Positions 16,215-24,267 of a DNA stretch of 64,000 nucleotides are shown here, piece by piece (position 1 is the stretch's first letter; each line of letters begins with the position of its first letter). The position numbers and the translations under genes are program-made. Location of the stretch: the NCBI GenBank assembly GCA_023408315.1, contig JAEYKI010000019.1, forward strand, positions 248,001 through 312,000. The letters are read 5' to 3'. The stretch is from Bacillota bacterium (GTDB taxonomy: Bacteria; Bacillota; Clostridia; Christensenellales; Christensenellaceae). The notes under the pieces were generated by a model. That model did not search any database and was not told where the DNA came from. It worked only from the letters and a program-made list of their open reading frames with translations.

Positions 16215-17050
16215 CGGGTATTTACAGCATTATGGATACGCTGCTTCCGTTTGAATGGGCGGGCCATATTTTTATGAAAAACGCCCTTTTGGGCGTATTG
16301 CTGGTAACCCCTATATTCGGCCTTTTGGGCACCATGGTGGTCAGCAACCGGATGGCTTTTTTTTCGGACGCCATAGGGCATTCGGCTCTCACGGGCATTG
16401 CCATCGGCGTGCTGCTGGGCTTTGGCCAGCCGCTCTGGTCCATGATCGTGTTTTCCGTTTTGCTTTCTCTTGCGATTATGGCCGTTAAAAAAGCCAACAC
16501 AGCGTCTACGGATACCATCATAGGCGTTTTTTCTTCCACTGCCATTGCGCTTGGCGTTGTTCTGCTTTCCCGCAGCGGGGGATTCACCAAATATTCCGCT
16601 TTCCTGATAGGAGACCTGCTCAGTATCAGCGCTACAGACCTTGCTATGCTGTGCGTTACGTTTGTGGCTGTTGTTGCTTTATGGTTTCTGCTGTTCAACA
16701 AGCTGCTGGTGGTGAGCGTGAACCCTTCCCTTGCGCGCAGCCGCGGCATCCGCGTAAACCTGTATGAGACAGTTTTTGCTGTGGTGACCGCTGTGGTTGT
16801 TACCGTATCCATACAATGGGTGGGGGTTTTAATCATCAGTTCGCTGCTGGTACTGCCTGCCGCGGGCGCACGTAATATCGCGCGCAACAGCCGCCAGTAT
16901 CATTTTTTTGCGGTGGCAATCGCCCTTGTATCCGGCGTATCCGGGCTCATTGCTTCGTATTATTGGGATACGGCCAGCGGCGCCACCATTGTGCTTATCA
17001 TAGCGGTTATCTTTGCCGTCACCTTTACATTCAAACGCGTGCGGCATTGA
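16211..17050 (+). CDS. znuB: metal ABC transporter permease (ZnuB-like)
   Basis: 279-aa integral membrane protein of the ABC-3 family, with about eight helices and the family segment FFSDAIGHSALTGIAIG. The start at 16211 gives an ATGA overlap with znuC; an upstream in-frame ATG at 16115 lies inside znuC and is rejected. It forms the transmembrane channel of the zinc importer. Confidence 0.9.
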   Translation: MTGIYSIMDTLLPFEWAGHIFMKNALLGVLLVTPIFGLLGTMVVSNRMAFFSDAIGHSALTGIAIGVLLGFGQPLWSMIVFSVLLSLAIMAVKKANTASTDTIIGVFSSTAIALGVVLLSRSGGFTKYSAFLIGDLLSISATDLAMLCVTFVAVVALWFLLFNKLLVVSVNPSLARSRGIRVNLYETVFAVVTAVVVTVSIQWVGVLIISSLLVLPAAGARNIARNSRQYHFFAVAIALVSGVSGLIASYYWDTASGATIVLIIAVIFAVTFTFKRVRH

Positions 17051-17126
17051 TAATTATTTGAGGGTAGCGCCCTCCATTATCTGGTTCAATTCGCTACTAT
17101 TACAAAAAGGTTTGGGAGTGAAACGA

Positions 17127-17543
17127 ATGAAAAATACCTGCAGGATCAAATGGCCAGAGGGAATCAAAAAAACAAAGCAGAGGGAATGCGTTTTTACTAT
17201 GCTGGAGAACGCTGAACTGCCCCTGTCTGCCATGGACATTTATAGCAGACTGGAGGAACAGGGAGTGCCCCTTTCCACCATATATAGGATTCTGGAGACG
17301 TTTACTGAGAAGGGGATTGCCACAAAAATTGCAGTAAAAGAAAACGGCATGGCGGTATACGAATTAAAAAGGAGCGAACACAGGCATTACGCGTTCTGCA
17401 TGGGCTGCCACAAGATGATTGTGATTGAAAACTGCCCCATGGAGGTGTTTAAGCCTGCGATTGGCGAAAGCAACTTTCATATGCTGGGGCATAAGCTGGA
17501 GATATACGGGTACTGCGGCGACTGCTTTGCAAAAATGGCATAA
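17127..17543 (+). CDS. Fur family metalloregulator, probably Zur
   Basis: 138-aa repressor with a winged helix (QRECVFTMLENAELPLSAMD; PLSTIYRILETFTEKG) and a dimerisation domain with HRHYAFCMGCHKM and a closing YCGDC. The two CxxC pairs form the structural zinc site of the family. The ATG at 17127 is chosen because GGGAG lies 9 nt upstream; the GTG at 17118 abuts it. Being inside a Znu-type operon headed by a perfect Fur-family box argues for zinc sensing. Fur or Mur activity cannot be excluded from sequence. Confidence 0.87.
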   Translation: MKNTCRIKWPEGIKKTKQRECVFTMLENAELPLSAMDIYSRLEEQGVPLSTIYRILETFTEKGIATKIAVKENGMAVYELKRSEHRHYAFCMGCHKMIVIENCPMEVFKPAIGESNFHMLGHKLEIYGYCGDCFAKMA

Positions 17544-17559
17544 AGGAGAAAAAAACAAC

Positions 17560-18567
17560 ATGACCAAGATAGACATTATTTCCGGTTTTTTGGGTGCAGG
17601 TAAAACCACTCTGATCAAAAAAATATTGGATGAGCGAAAACCGGCACAGGTAATCGCCATTATTGAAAATGAATTTGGAGATGTGGGGATAGACGGGGAT
17701 ATTTTGCAGGAGCAGGGCATTCAGGTGGAGGAAATCTATTCCGGATGCATCTGCTGCACGCTGCTTGGCAATTTTGAGCGGGCGCTGCTGGAACTGATCC
17801 AGAAATACAATCCGGACAGGATTATTATCGAGCCAACAGGGATTGCCAAGCTCTCAGACGTGGAGCGCGCGTGTATTGCTGTGCAGGAGTGTGACGATGT
17901 GCAGCCCGGCATGCGCATTGTGGTGGTTAACGCCACCAATTACGACCGATATATGAACGGCTGGCCTGAATTTTTTACGGACCAGATAGAGCATGCAAAA
18001 ACAATCGTGTTCAGCCGTGCGCAGCAGGCGGACGCGCAGACGCTGGAGGCGGTTGCGCGGGAGATACGGCGCATTAACCCCACGGCCAGGCAGATTACCA
18101 CGCCTTGGGAGGAGATAAGCGCGGAGACCATTATGCGGGTGGCGGAGCGTGATGTTGCTGTGTCCCTGGAACATGAACTGGCGCACCACCATGGCGAGGC
18201 ATGCACATGCGGGCATCACCACCACGAGCATGAACATGAGCACTGCAATGAACATGATGAACACGCACACGGCCGTGAACATGACCACACGGCTGACGAG
18301 GCGTTTGAAGTGTGGGGCGTTGAGACGCCCAGAGTATTCAATAAAGAAAACCTTGAAACCGCGCTTGAAAAACTGGACGGCGGAGAATTCGGCACTGTTT
18401 TGCGCGCAAAGGGCATTGTGCAGCTTAATGGCGGAGAATGGGCGCAGTTTGATTTTGTGCCGGGCGAGGTGAATTTAAAAGACCGCGGACCGGATTACAC
18501 CGGACGCCTCTGCGTGATAGGGGAGAAGCTGGATAAAGCGGCTTTGGGTAAGCTTTTTGGAATTTAA
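17560..18567 (+). CDS. CobW/ZNG1-family GTPase with His-rich metal loop
   Basis: 335-aa G3E GTPase, a zinc metallochaperone family. The P-loop is GFLGAGKTTL (9-18) and the metal-binding CxCC motif is SGCICC (61-66). A histidine-rich stretch at about 209-244 (HHHGEACTCGHHHHEHEHEH and following) is a likely metal store or sensor. A C-terminal CobW_C domain (TVLRAKGIVQL) ends the protein. It sits 16 nt after the Fur-family gene as the last member of the zinc operon, matching zinc-starvation-induced ZNG1/YciC-type genes. Confidence 0.9.
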   Translation: MTKIDIISGFLGAGKTTLIKKILDERKPAQVIAIIENEFGDVGIDGDILQEQGIQVEEIYSGCICCTLLGNFERALLELIQKYNPDRIIIEPTGIAKLSDVERACIAVQECDDVQPGMRIVVVNATNYDRYMNGWPEFFTDQIEHAKTIVFSRAQQADAQTLEAVAREIRRINPTARQITTPWEEISAETIMRVAERDVAVSLEHELAHHHGEACTCGHHHHEHEHEHCNEHDEHAHGREHDHTADEAFEVWGVETPRVFNKENLETALEKLDGGEFGTVLRAKGIVQLNGGEWAQFDFVPGEVNLKDRGPDYTGRLCVIGEKLDKAALGKLFGI

Positions 18568-18586
18568 ATATTTGTTGGAAACAGTG

Positions 18587-18632
18587 AAGGAAGGCCTTGA
18601 ATGAATATTCATTCAGAGCCTTCCTTTTAATT
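18587..18632 (+). terminator. intrinsic terminator of zinc operon
   Basis: AAGGAAGGC and GCCTTCCTT form the stem, and the loop itself is a perfect 18-bp palindrome (TGAATGAATATTCATTCA, 18598-18615), so the hairpin is nearly 40 nt long with a small internal bulge. A short T-rich tail follows. Confidence 0.75.
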
Positions 18633-18703
18633 GTTTAACGTTTTTAATTTCTAGACTTTTTCAGTATATTATTGTAAATGGTAAAGTTAAGTGCAGGATA
18701 ATT

Positions 18704-18739
18704 AAACAAAAACAGCTATAAACCTAACATTCATAGCTG
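18704..18739 (-). terminator. intrinsic terminator after C_GCAxxG_C_C gene
   Basis: On the minus strand CAGCTAT pairs with ATAGCTG across a 13-nt loop and is followed by a T-rich run. Confidence 0.65.
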
Positions 18740-18779
18740 CTTTGGCATCGTTTCCTTTCTAAAAGAAAAGATAAAAAAA

Positions 18780-19208
18780 TCATCCCTGCCTGCGCCGGAT
18801 CTCATTCTCCAAAAGTTCTATGGCGTCTTCTATATACGCAAAGCAGCATTCGTGGTGGGCGTATTTTTGCTCGTCCAGCAAATCCCGGCACAACAGGGAG
18901 CCGTTTTTTTCTTTAAAATCCGCCGCCATTTTTTGCAGCGTTTTGTAATGCTCCGTTTTTTCCTGCGTAAAACCGGGTTCCGTGGGGCCGTATTTTAAGC
19001 CCAGCACCATAAACAGGCCGGTTACAGCGCCGCAGACTTCTTTGAGCCGGGCCATGCCGCCCCCAAAAGATGACGTAAGCCTAAGGATGGTTTCGTGATC
19101 CATTTCCAGTTCGCCTGCATAGGGCAGCATTACGGAGGTGCAGCAGTTATAGCCCTGCTCAAAATAGCCCCTGGCCAAAAGCTTGCGTTCTTCCGTTAAA
19201 TTATCCAC
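18780..19208 (-). CDS. C_GCAxxG_C_C family redox protein
   Basis: 142-aa soluble protein of the C_GCAxxG_C_C family: GYNCCTSV near the N-terminus, FGGGMARLKEVCGAVTG in the middle and CRDLL and HECCF towards the end. The conserved cysteines suggest a redox or metal role. These genes are widespread in anaerobes and usually lack a defined function. It is monocistronic with its own terminator. Confidence 0.85.
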   Translation of the reverse strand: MDNLTEERKLLARGYFEQGYNCCTSVMLPYAGELEMDHETILRLTSSFGGGMARLKEVCGAVTGLFMVLGLKYGPTEPGFTQEKTEHYKTLQKMAADFKEKNGSLLCRDLLDEQKYAHHECCFAYIEDAIELLENEIRRRQG

Positions 19209-19319
19209 TGTATCATCCCTTTCTTTATCAGTGTTAAGCGGCTATGTATAGTATAACGTATGATTCAGCAAAACTACATAAAATCCTCTTTATGTTACAA
19301 TAATTTAATATTTATATAT

Positions 19320-19352
19320 AAAAAGCTGTGAAATTCACATTCACAGCTTTTT
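19320..19352. terminator. bidirectional terminator hairpin
   Basis: AAAAAGCTGTGAA and TTCACAGCTTTTT form a perfect 13-bp stem with a 7-nt loop, A-rich on one side and T-rich on the other. It can end the exporter operon on the minus strand. Confidence 0.8.
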
Positions 19353-19394
19353 ATATCATCTTTTATTGGGCGCCTTTTAAAAAGCGGGAGGATA

Positions 19395-21329
19395 TTATGC
19401 GCTGATCTCGTCCTGCGCAAACTGGCTGTTGTACAGATTGGCGTAGAAGCCACCCGCAGCCAGCAGTTCCTTGTGTGTGCCCTGCTCCACAATATCGCCG
19501 TCGTTCATCACTATAATCATGTCCGCGTTGCGGATGGTGGATAAACGGTGCGCAATGATAAAGCTGGTGCGGTTTTTCATCAGGTTATCCATTGCTTTCT
19601 GAATCAGCACTTCTGTGCGCGTATCCACCGAGCTGGTGGCTTCGTCCAAAATCAACACCTTGGGGTCTGCCAGAATCGCCCGCGCAATGGTGAGCAATTG
19701 TTTTTCGCCCTGGGATACGTTGTTTGCCTCCTCATTGAGTTCCATATCGTAGCCGCCGGGCAGGGTGCGTACAAAATGGTCTACCTGGGCCGCCTTGGCT
19801 GCCTTGTATACTTCCTCGTCCGTAGCGTTCAGCCTGCCGTAGCGGATGTTTTCCCGGATTGTGCCGTTGGAGAGCCACGCATCCTGCAGCACCATGCCAA
19901 ACATGCCGCGCAAATCGTTCCGGGCAAAATCCCTTATATCGTGGCCGTCCAGCAGAATCGCGCCGCTGTTCACATCGTAGAACCGCATCAGCAGTTTAAC
20001 CATGGTTGTTTTTCCCGCGCCGGTGGGGCCTACGATGGCGATTTTCTGGCCCTGCTTGATATCCGCTGAAAAATCGTGAATGATAATCTTGTCATCCGAA
20101 TACCCAAAGTGTACGTTCTGGAAGGTTACGTTGCCCTCCAAGCCTTCCAGAGGAACGGGGGTTGTGGCGTCGGGGGATTCCTCCTCTTCTTCCAGAAACT
20201 CAAACACGCGCTCCGCGGCAGCCATGGTGGACTGCAGGATGGTGGAGATGTTGGCGATCTGCGTGATGGGCTGGGTAAACTGGCGCACGTATTGAATAAA
20301 CGCCTGAATGTCGCCAATGGCAATGGTTCCGTTAACAGCCAGGTATCCCCCCAGTATGCAGACGCCCACGTAACCCACGTTGCTCACGAAGCCCATCAGA
20401 GGCATCATAATGCCGGAGAAGAACTGGGATTTATACGCGGAGGTATAGAGCGTGTTGTTGTATTCCGTGAATTTCTTCATGGATTCTTTTTCACGGTTGA
20501 ATGCCTTCATAATGATGTGGCCGCCGTACATTTCTTCCACATGCCCGTTGATATGCCCCAGGTATTCCTGCTGCGCCGCAAAGTGTTTTTGTGAGCGCTT
20601 GACCAGAAGCCTGATGAGCAGGAAGGATACGGGCAGGATGCAGAGCGCAACCAGCGTCATCTCCCAGCTGATTGTGAACATCATGATGAGTATGCCCACC
20701 AGCATGGTAATGGAGGAAATAATCTGCGTAACGCTCTGGGTGAGCGTCTGGTTTAGAACGTCGATATCGTTTGTTACCCTGGACAGCACCTCGCCGTGGC
20801 TGGTTTTGTCAAAATACTTTAGGGGAAGCTTGTTTATTTTTTCGGAAATCTCCCTGCGCAGGTTGTACGTGACCTTCATGGAAATGTTGGTCATAATGAA
20901 CCCCTGGATGTAGGAGAAAGTTGCGCTGATCACATACAGCACCACCAGCGTAATGATGATGCTGGCAACGTAGTCAAAGTCTATGCCAGAGCCGGTTCCC
21001 GTAACAACGCCCATAATGCCCTCGAATATCTTGGTGGTGGCGTTGCCCAGAATTTTGGGGCCTACAATGGCAAATACAGTGGATATTACGGAAAACGCGA
21101 TTACAAATATAAGGGAGATGCGGTATTGCCCCAAGTAGGCGAGCAACTTGCGCAGTGCTCCCCGGAAATCCTTGGCCTTGGGGCCGCCGGGGCCCATCAT
21201 AACCGGGCCGCTGGGGCTGCCCATACCGCCGCCGCCGCGTCCCCGGCCTCCCATCGGGCCTTTGTGGCCGCCAGCCGGAGGATTGTTTGGGGCGCTGTTA
21301 CTGTTTTGGTTTGATTTATTTTCAGCCAT
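19395..21329 (-). CDS. ABC exporter subunit, catalytically complete Walker B half
   Basis: 644-aa half-transporter with a glycine/proline/methionine-rich leader (about 1-60, for example GGRGRGGGGMGSP), six membrane helices and an ATPase. Walker A is GPTGAGKTTM and Walker B LILDEATSSVD with the catalytic Glu. The switch His is present in IIAHRLST, but the signature is altered to VSQGEKQ. The upstream partner shows the complementary defects, so the pair forms one competent and one degenerate site. The TAA of the upstream gene overlaps this ATG (TAATG). Likely a multidrug or lipid-like exporter under MarR control; substrate unknown. Confidence 0.9.
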   Translation of the reverse strand: MAENKSNQNSNSAPNNPPAGGHKGPMGGRGRGGGGMGSPSGPVMMGPGGPKAKDFRGALRKLLAYLGQYRISLIFVIAFSVISTVFAIVGPKILGNATTKIFEGIMGVVTGTGSGIDFDYVASIIITLVVLYVISATFSYIQGFIMTNISMKVTYNLRREISEKINKLPLKYFDKTSHGEVLSRVTNDIDVLNQTLTQSVTQIISSITMLVGILIMMFTISWEMTLVALCILPVSFLLIRLLVKRSQKHFAAQQEYLGHINGHVEEMYGGHIIMKAFNREKESMKKFTEYNNTLYTSAYKSQFFSGIMMPLMGFVSNVGYVGVCILGGYLAVNGTIAIGDIQAFIQYVRQFTQPITQIANISTILQSTMAAAERVFEFLEEEEESPDATTPVPLEGLEGNVTFQNVHFGYSDDKIIIHDFSADIKQGQKIAIVGPTGAGKTTMVKLLMRFYDVNSGAILLDGHDIRDFARNDLRGMFGMVLQDAWLSNGTIRENIRYGRLNATDEEVYKAAKAAQVDHFVRTLPGGYDMELNEEANNVSQGEKQLLTIARAILADPKVLILDEATSSVDTRTEVLIQKAMDNLMKNRTSFIIAHRLSTIRNADMIIVMNDGDIVEQGTHKELLAAGGFYANLYNSQFAQDEISA

Positions 21330-23566
21330 TATGCCAATTCCTCCTTGGACAATTGTGATGTTGCAATTTCTACATAGGTCTCGCAATTTTGCATGAGCTG
21401 CTCATGCGTGCCCTTGCCTACAATTTTGCCTTCGTCCAGCACAATGATCTGTTCCGCGTGCATAATGGTGCTTATGCGCTGCGCCACAATCAATACTGTA
21501 CTGTACTGGGTATGGGCCTTCAGGGCCTTGCGCAGGGCCGCGTCGGTTTTAAAGTCCAGCGCAGAGAAGGTATCGTCAAATATATAGATGGGGGCCTTCT
21601 TCACCAAAGCGCGCGCAATGGAGAGGCGCTGCTTCTGGCCTCCGGATACGTTGGTTGCGTCCTGTGCGATTGCGTATTCGTAGCCTTCCGGCTTTTCATT
21701 TATAAAATCCGCAGCCTGGGCGGTCTGCGCGGCCTGTTCAAGCACTTCCTGCGAGGCTTTTTCGTCACCGTAACGCAGGTTGTCTGCAATGGTGCCGGAG
21801 AACAGAATGCCCTTCTGGGATACGTAGCCAATCTGGCTTCTCAGGTCGTGCTGGGATACGTCCCGCACGTCTATGCCGTCTATGGTCACCTGGCCTTCCG
21901 TTACATCATAAAACCGTGGGATCAGGTTTATAAGAGTGGTTTTGCCCGAGCCGGTGGAACCGATGAACGCGGTTGTCTGGCCGGGTTTTGCGGTAAACGT
22001 AATGTTTTCCAGCACGTTTTCCGGCGCGCCTTCATATTTGAAGGAAACGTTTTTGAATGCAAGCAAGCCCTGCGCCCGCTGCTCAAACTGCCTGGGCTGT
22101 TTAGGATCCTGAATGCTTACTTGTGTTTCCAGCACTTCCGCAATACGTGCGGCGGAAACCGAGGCCCTGGGCACCATGATGAATATGATAGAGAGCATTA
22201 AAAACGCGAATATGATGAGCATGGCGTATTGCATAAAGGCCATCATATCCCCCACCTGCATGGCGGACTCTGCGATCTCGTGCGCCCCCACCCAGATGGT
22301 GAGCAGGGACACGGCGTTCATGATCAGCATCATGGCGGGGAATATAAACACCATCAGGCGGTTTACAAACAACAGGTTGCCGGTAAGAGTTTTATTTGCA
22401 TCGTCAAACCGGCTTTCCTCGTATTTTTGCGTGGAAAAGGCGCGTATAACCATCATGCCGCTCAGATTCTCGCGCATCACGCGGTTTAAGCGGTCTATTA
22501 ATTTTTGTATCAGCTTGAACTTTGGCAGCGCAATTGCGAACACGACCATCATCATGCCAATGAGCGCAATAACTGCCGCCGCAATGATCCATACCATGGA
22601 TACGCTTTCGTTAATGGCCATGATAATGCCGCCGATGCCGATGATGGGTGAGTAACAGATCATGCGCACGCCCATTACAATAATCATCTGCACCTGCGTA
22701 ATGTCGTTTGTGGTACGGGTGATCAGGGACGAAGTTGAAAATTTGTCGAATTCCCGGTTAGAGAAGCTTTCAACCCGCGTAAAAACATCCCTGCGCAGGT
22801 CCCGCGCAACGCCCGCCGCCGTTTTGGCGGCAAGATAGCCCACAATGATGGCCGCCGCAATGCCCGCAAGGGAGATTAAAACCATATAACCGCCAATGGT
22901 CAGTATATAATTGTTTTCTATTGCGGCCAGGTCCATGCCCAGCTCCTTGTAGAAATCCTTTACAAGCACCGCGCCGGTTTGCACCTGTATGGAAGAAGCT
23001 ACGCCCTGCGCCTGCCCGCGCGCGGAATCCAGCGCCTGGGGCGGTATTTGCTGCAGCATGGGCAGCATGGCGTACGCCTTTGTGAAATCCACGTTGGACA
23101 GGTCTGTGGCGGAGGCGGATGAATCCGCTCCCTGCGCCGAAGCCTGGCTCTTCATAAAATCGATCATCGTCCAGGTGGTCTCGCCAAATATGGGATTCAA
23201 TTTATCATAGGTGGCGGCATCCCTGTTTTGCAGCACGTAAATATCTTCCGTCTTCATCAGAGGATATTTTGCTGAGTAGGTATCATAGTCTGCCGCGGAC
23301 AGGTTGTCTTTGCCCAACAGATTGTAGTCGTTTTCCACTGTTGTTTTTTGGTCCTGCGTCATAAACATTGTCATGAGCGTAAAACCGTTTTTGCTGATGG
23401 CTTCGGGAACCGCGTCCTTAATGCCGTTCTGCTGTATGCCTACGTTGACGATGTCGCTCATCAGGTTTGGCAGGGTAAGGTCGCACATGGCCTGCCCAAA
23501 CAGCAGAGCAACCGCCGCAACGAGCAGCCAGGCAAATGGCTTTAGGTAATTAGCCAGTTTGATCAT
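21329..23566 (-). CDS. ABC exporter subunit, degenerate-site half
   Basis: 745-aa half-transporter. Between the first two membrane helices lies an unusually large external segment (about residues 45-215), absent from compact exporters. Walker A is GSTGSGKTTL and the signature is intact (VSGGQKQRL). However the catalytic Glu after Walker B is Asp (YIFDDTFSALD) and the switch His is Gln (IVAQRIST). These changes mark the non-hydrolysing half of heterodimeric exporters such as TM287/288. It is 40 nt downstream of the MarR gene and overlaps the partner gene. Confidence 0.9.
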   Translation of the reverse strand: MIKLANYLKPFAWLLVAAVALLFGQAMCDLTLPNLMSDIVNVGIQQNGIKDAVPEAISKNGFTLMTMFMTQDQKTTVENDYNLLGKDNLSAADYDTYSAKYPLMKTEDIYVLQNRDAATYDKLNPIFGETTWTMIDFMKSQASAQGADSSASATDLSNVDFTKAYAMLPMLQQIPPQALDSARGQAQGVASSIQVQTGAVLVKDFYKELGMDLAAIENNYILTIGGYMVLISLAGIAAAIIVGYLAAKTAAGVARDLRRDVFTRVESFSNREFDKFSTSSLITRTTNDITQVQMIIVMGVRMICYSPIIGIGGIIMAINESVSMVWIIAAAVIALIGMMMVVFAIALPKFKLIQKLIDRLNRVMRENLSGMMVIRAFSTQKYEESRFDDANKTLTGNLLFVNRLMVFIFPAMMLIMNAVSLLTIWVGAHEIAESAMQVGDMMAFMQYAMLIIFAFLMLSIIFIMVPRASVSAARIAEVLETQVSIQDPKQPRQFEQRAQGLLAFKNVSFKYEGAPENVLENITFTAKPGQTTAFIGSTGSGKTTLINLIPRFYDVTEGQVTIDGIDVRDVSQHDLRSQIGYVSQKGILFSGTIADNLRYGDEKASQEVLEQAAQTAQAADFINEKPEGYEYAIAQDATNVSGGQKQRLSIARALVKKAPIYIFDDTFSALDFKTDAALRKALKAHTQYSTVLIVAQRISTIMHAEQIIVLDEGKIVGKGTHEQLMQNCETYVEIATSQLSKEELA

Positions 23567-23606
23567 TTTGTCACCTTTCCTTCTTTATAAACTTATAAAC
23601 CGGATT

Positions 23607-24071
23607 TTATGTCCGGGAAGTATCGCAGCCGGTCTCTTCTTTTAAGCTGTTCATAAACGCGGACGCCTTGGCATAAATGCGGATAAAGGCGCGCGAGTCT
23701 TCTTCTCCCAGGTGCTCGCAAAGTTCCTGCGCCTTGCGGTAAAATTTTTCCTGCATTTTTTCAAAGAATGCCAGGCCTTGATCCGTCAGCTCGGCCAGAA
23801 CAATCCGCCTGTCCGAGGGGGAATTTTTACGGACAATAAAGCCTTTTTCCTCCAGGTTATTAATCACGGGAGTGATGGCGGACGGCGGCAGGCTGAGGCG
23901 CTTGCTGATTTCTGTAATCATCATGCCGCCCTGGCTTTTATGGTTTAAAAGCACTGTAAGAATAGCTATTTCACTCCGCTTTGTATCAGGCATTGTGTGA
24001 TATTTGATATGGTTTTTTTTCATATTGATAAAAACCATCATTAGCTGTTTTGCCAGATCTTCCTTTTCCAA
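23607..24071 (-). CDS. MarR family transcriptional regulator
   Basis: 154-aa winged-helix regulator with MITEISKRLSLPPSAITPVI as recognition region and the wing motif SPSDRRIVLAELTDQG. It leads the exporter operon and lies just downstream of a perfect 12-bp inverted repeat, which it probably binds to repress itself and the exporter until an inducer arrives. Confidence 0.9.
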   Translation of the reverse strand: MEKEDLAKQLMMVFINMKKNHIKYHTMPDTKRSEIAILTVLLNHKSQGGMMITEISKRLSLPPSAITPVINNLEEKGFIVRKNSPSDRRIVLAELTDQGLAFFEKMQEKFYRKAQELCEHLGEEDSRAFIRIYAKASAFMNSLKEETGCDTSRT

Positions 24072-24098
24072 CGGTGTCCTCCAATTTATTTATAATTT

Positions 24099-24125
24099 AT
24101 AATATTTATTTATAATAAATATTAT
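24099..24125. promoter_or_regulatory. perfect inverted repeat, likely MarR operator
   Basis: ATAATATTTATT and AATAAATATTAT are perfect 12-bp arms around TAT, 28 bp upstream of the MarR start. The arms consist only of A and T but the symmetry over 27 bp is exact. It also lies upstream of the hydrogenase-like gene on the other strand. Confidence 0.7.
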
Positions 24126-24215
24126 ACTGGGTAAGTATAATCCGCGCCGGGGGCTAAGTCAATTAAATTTTTATAAAATCTTTATAAATAGTATTTTAAT
24201 AAAATACGGAGTTGA

Positions 24216-24237
24216 TACCCCGCCCTGCGGCGGGGTA
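24216..24237 (+). promoter_or_regulatory. GC-rich hairpin in the leader of the hydrogenase-like gene
   Basis: TACCCCGCC and GGCGGGGTA form a perfect 9-bp stem with a 4-nt loop, in an otherwise AT-rich leader and 30 bp before the preferred TTG start. No T-tract follows. It could affect mRNA stability or translation; function unknown. Confidence 0.5.
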
Positions 24238-24267
24238 CAATAAATGCAGCAAATGGAGGTGGATGGA

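Noticed and set aside
18598..18615. Perfect palindrome TGAATGAATATTCATTCA as a second Zur box
   Set aside because: It has similar half-sites but is the apical part of the terminator hairpin at the end of the zinc operon, not near any start.
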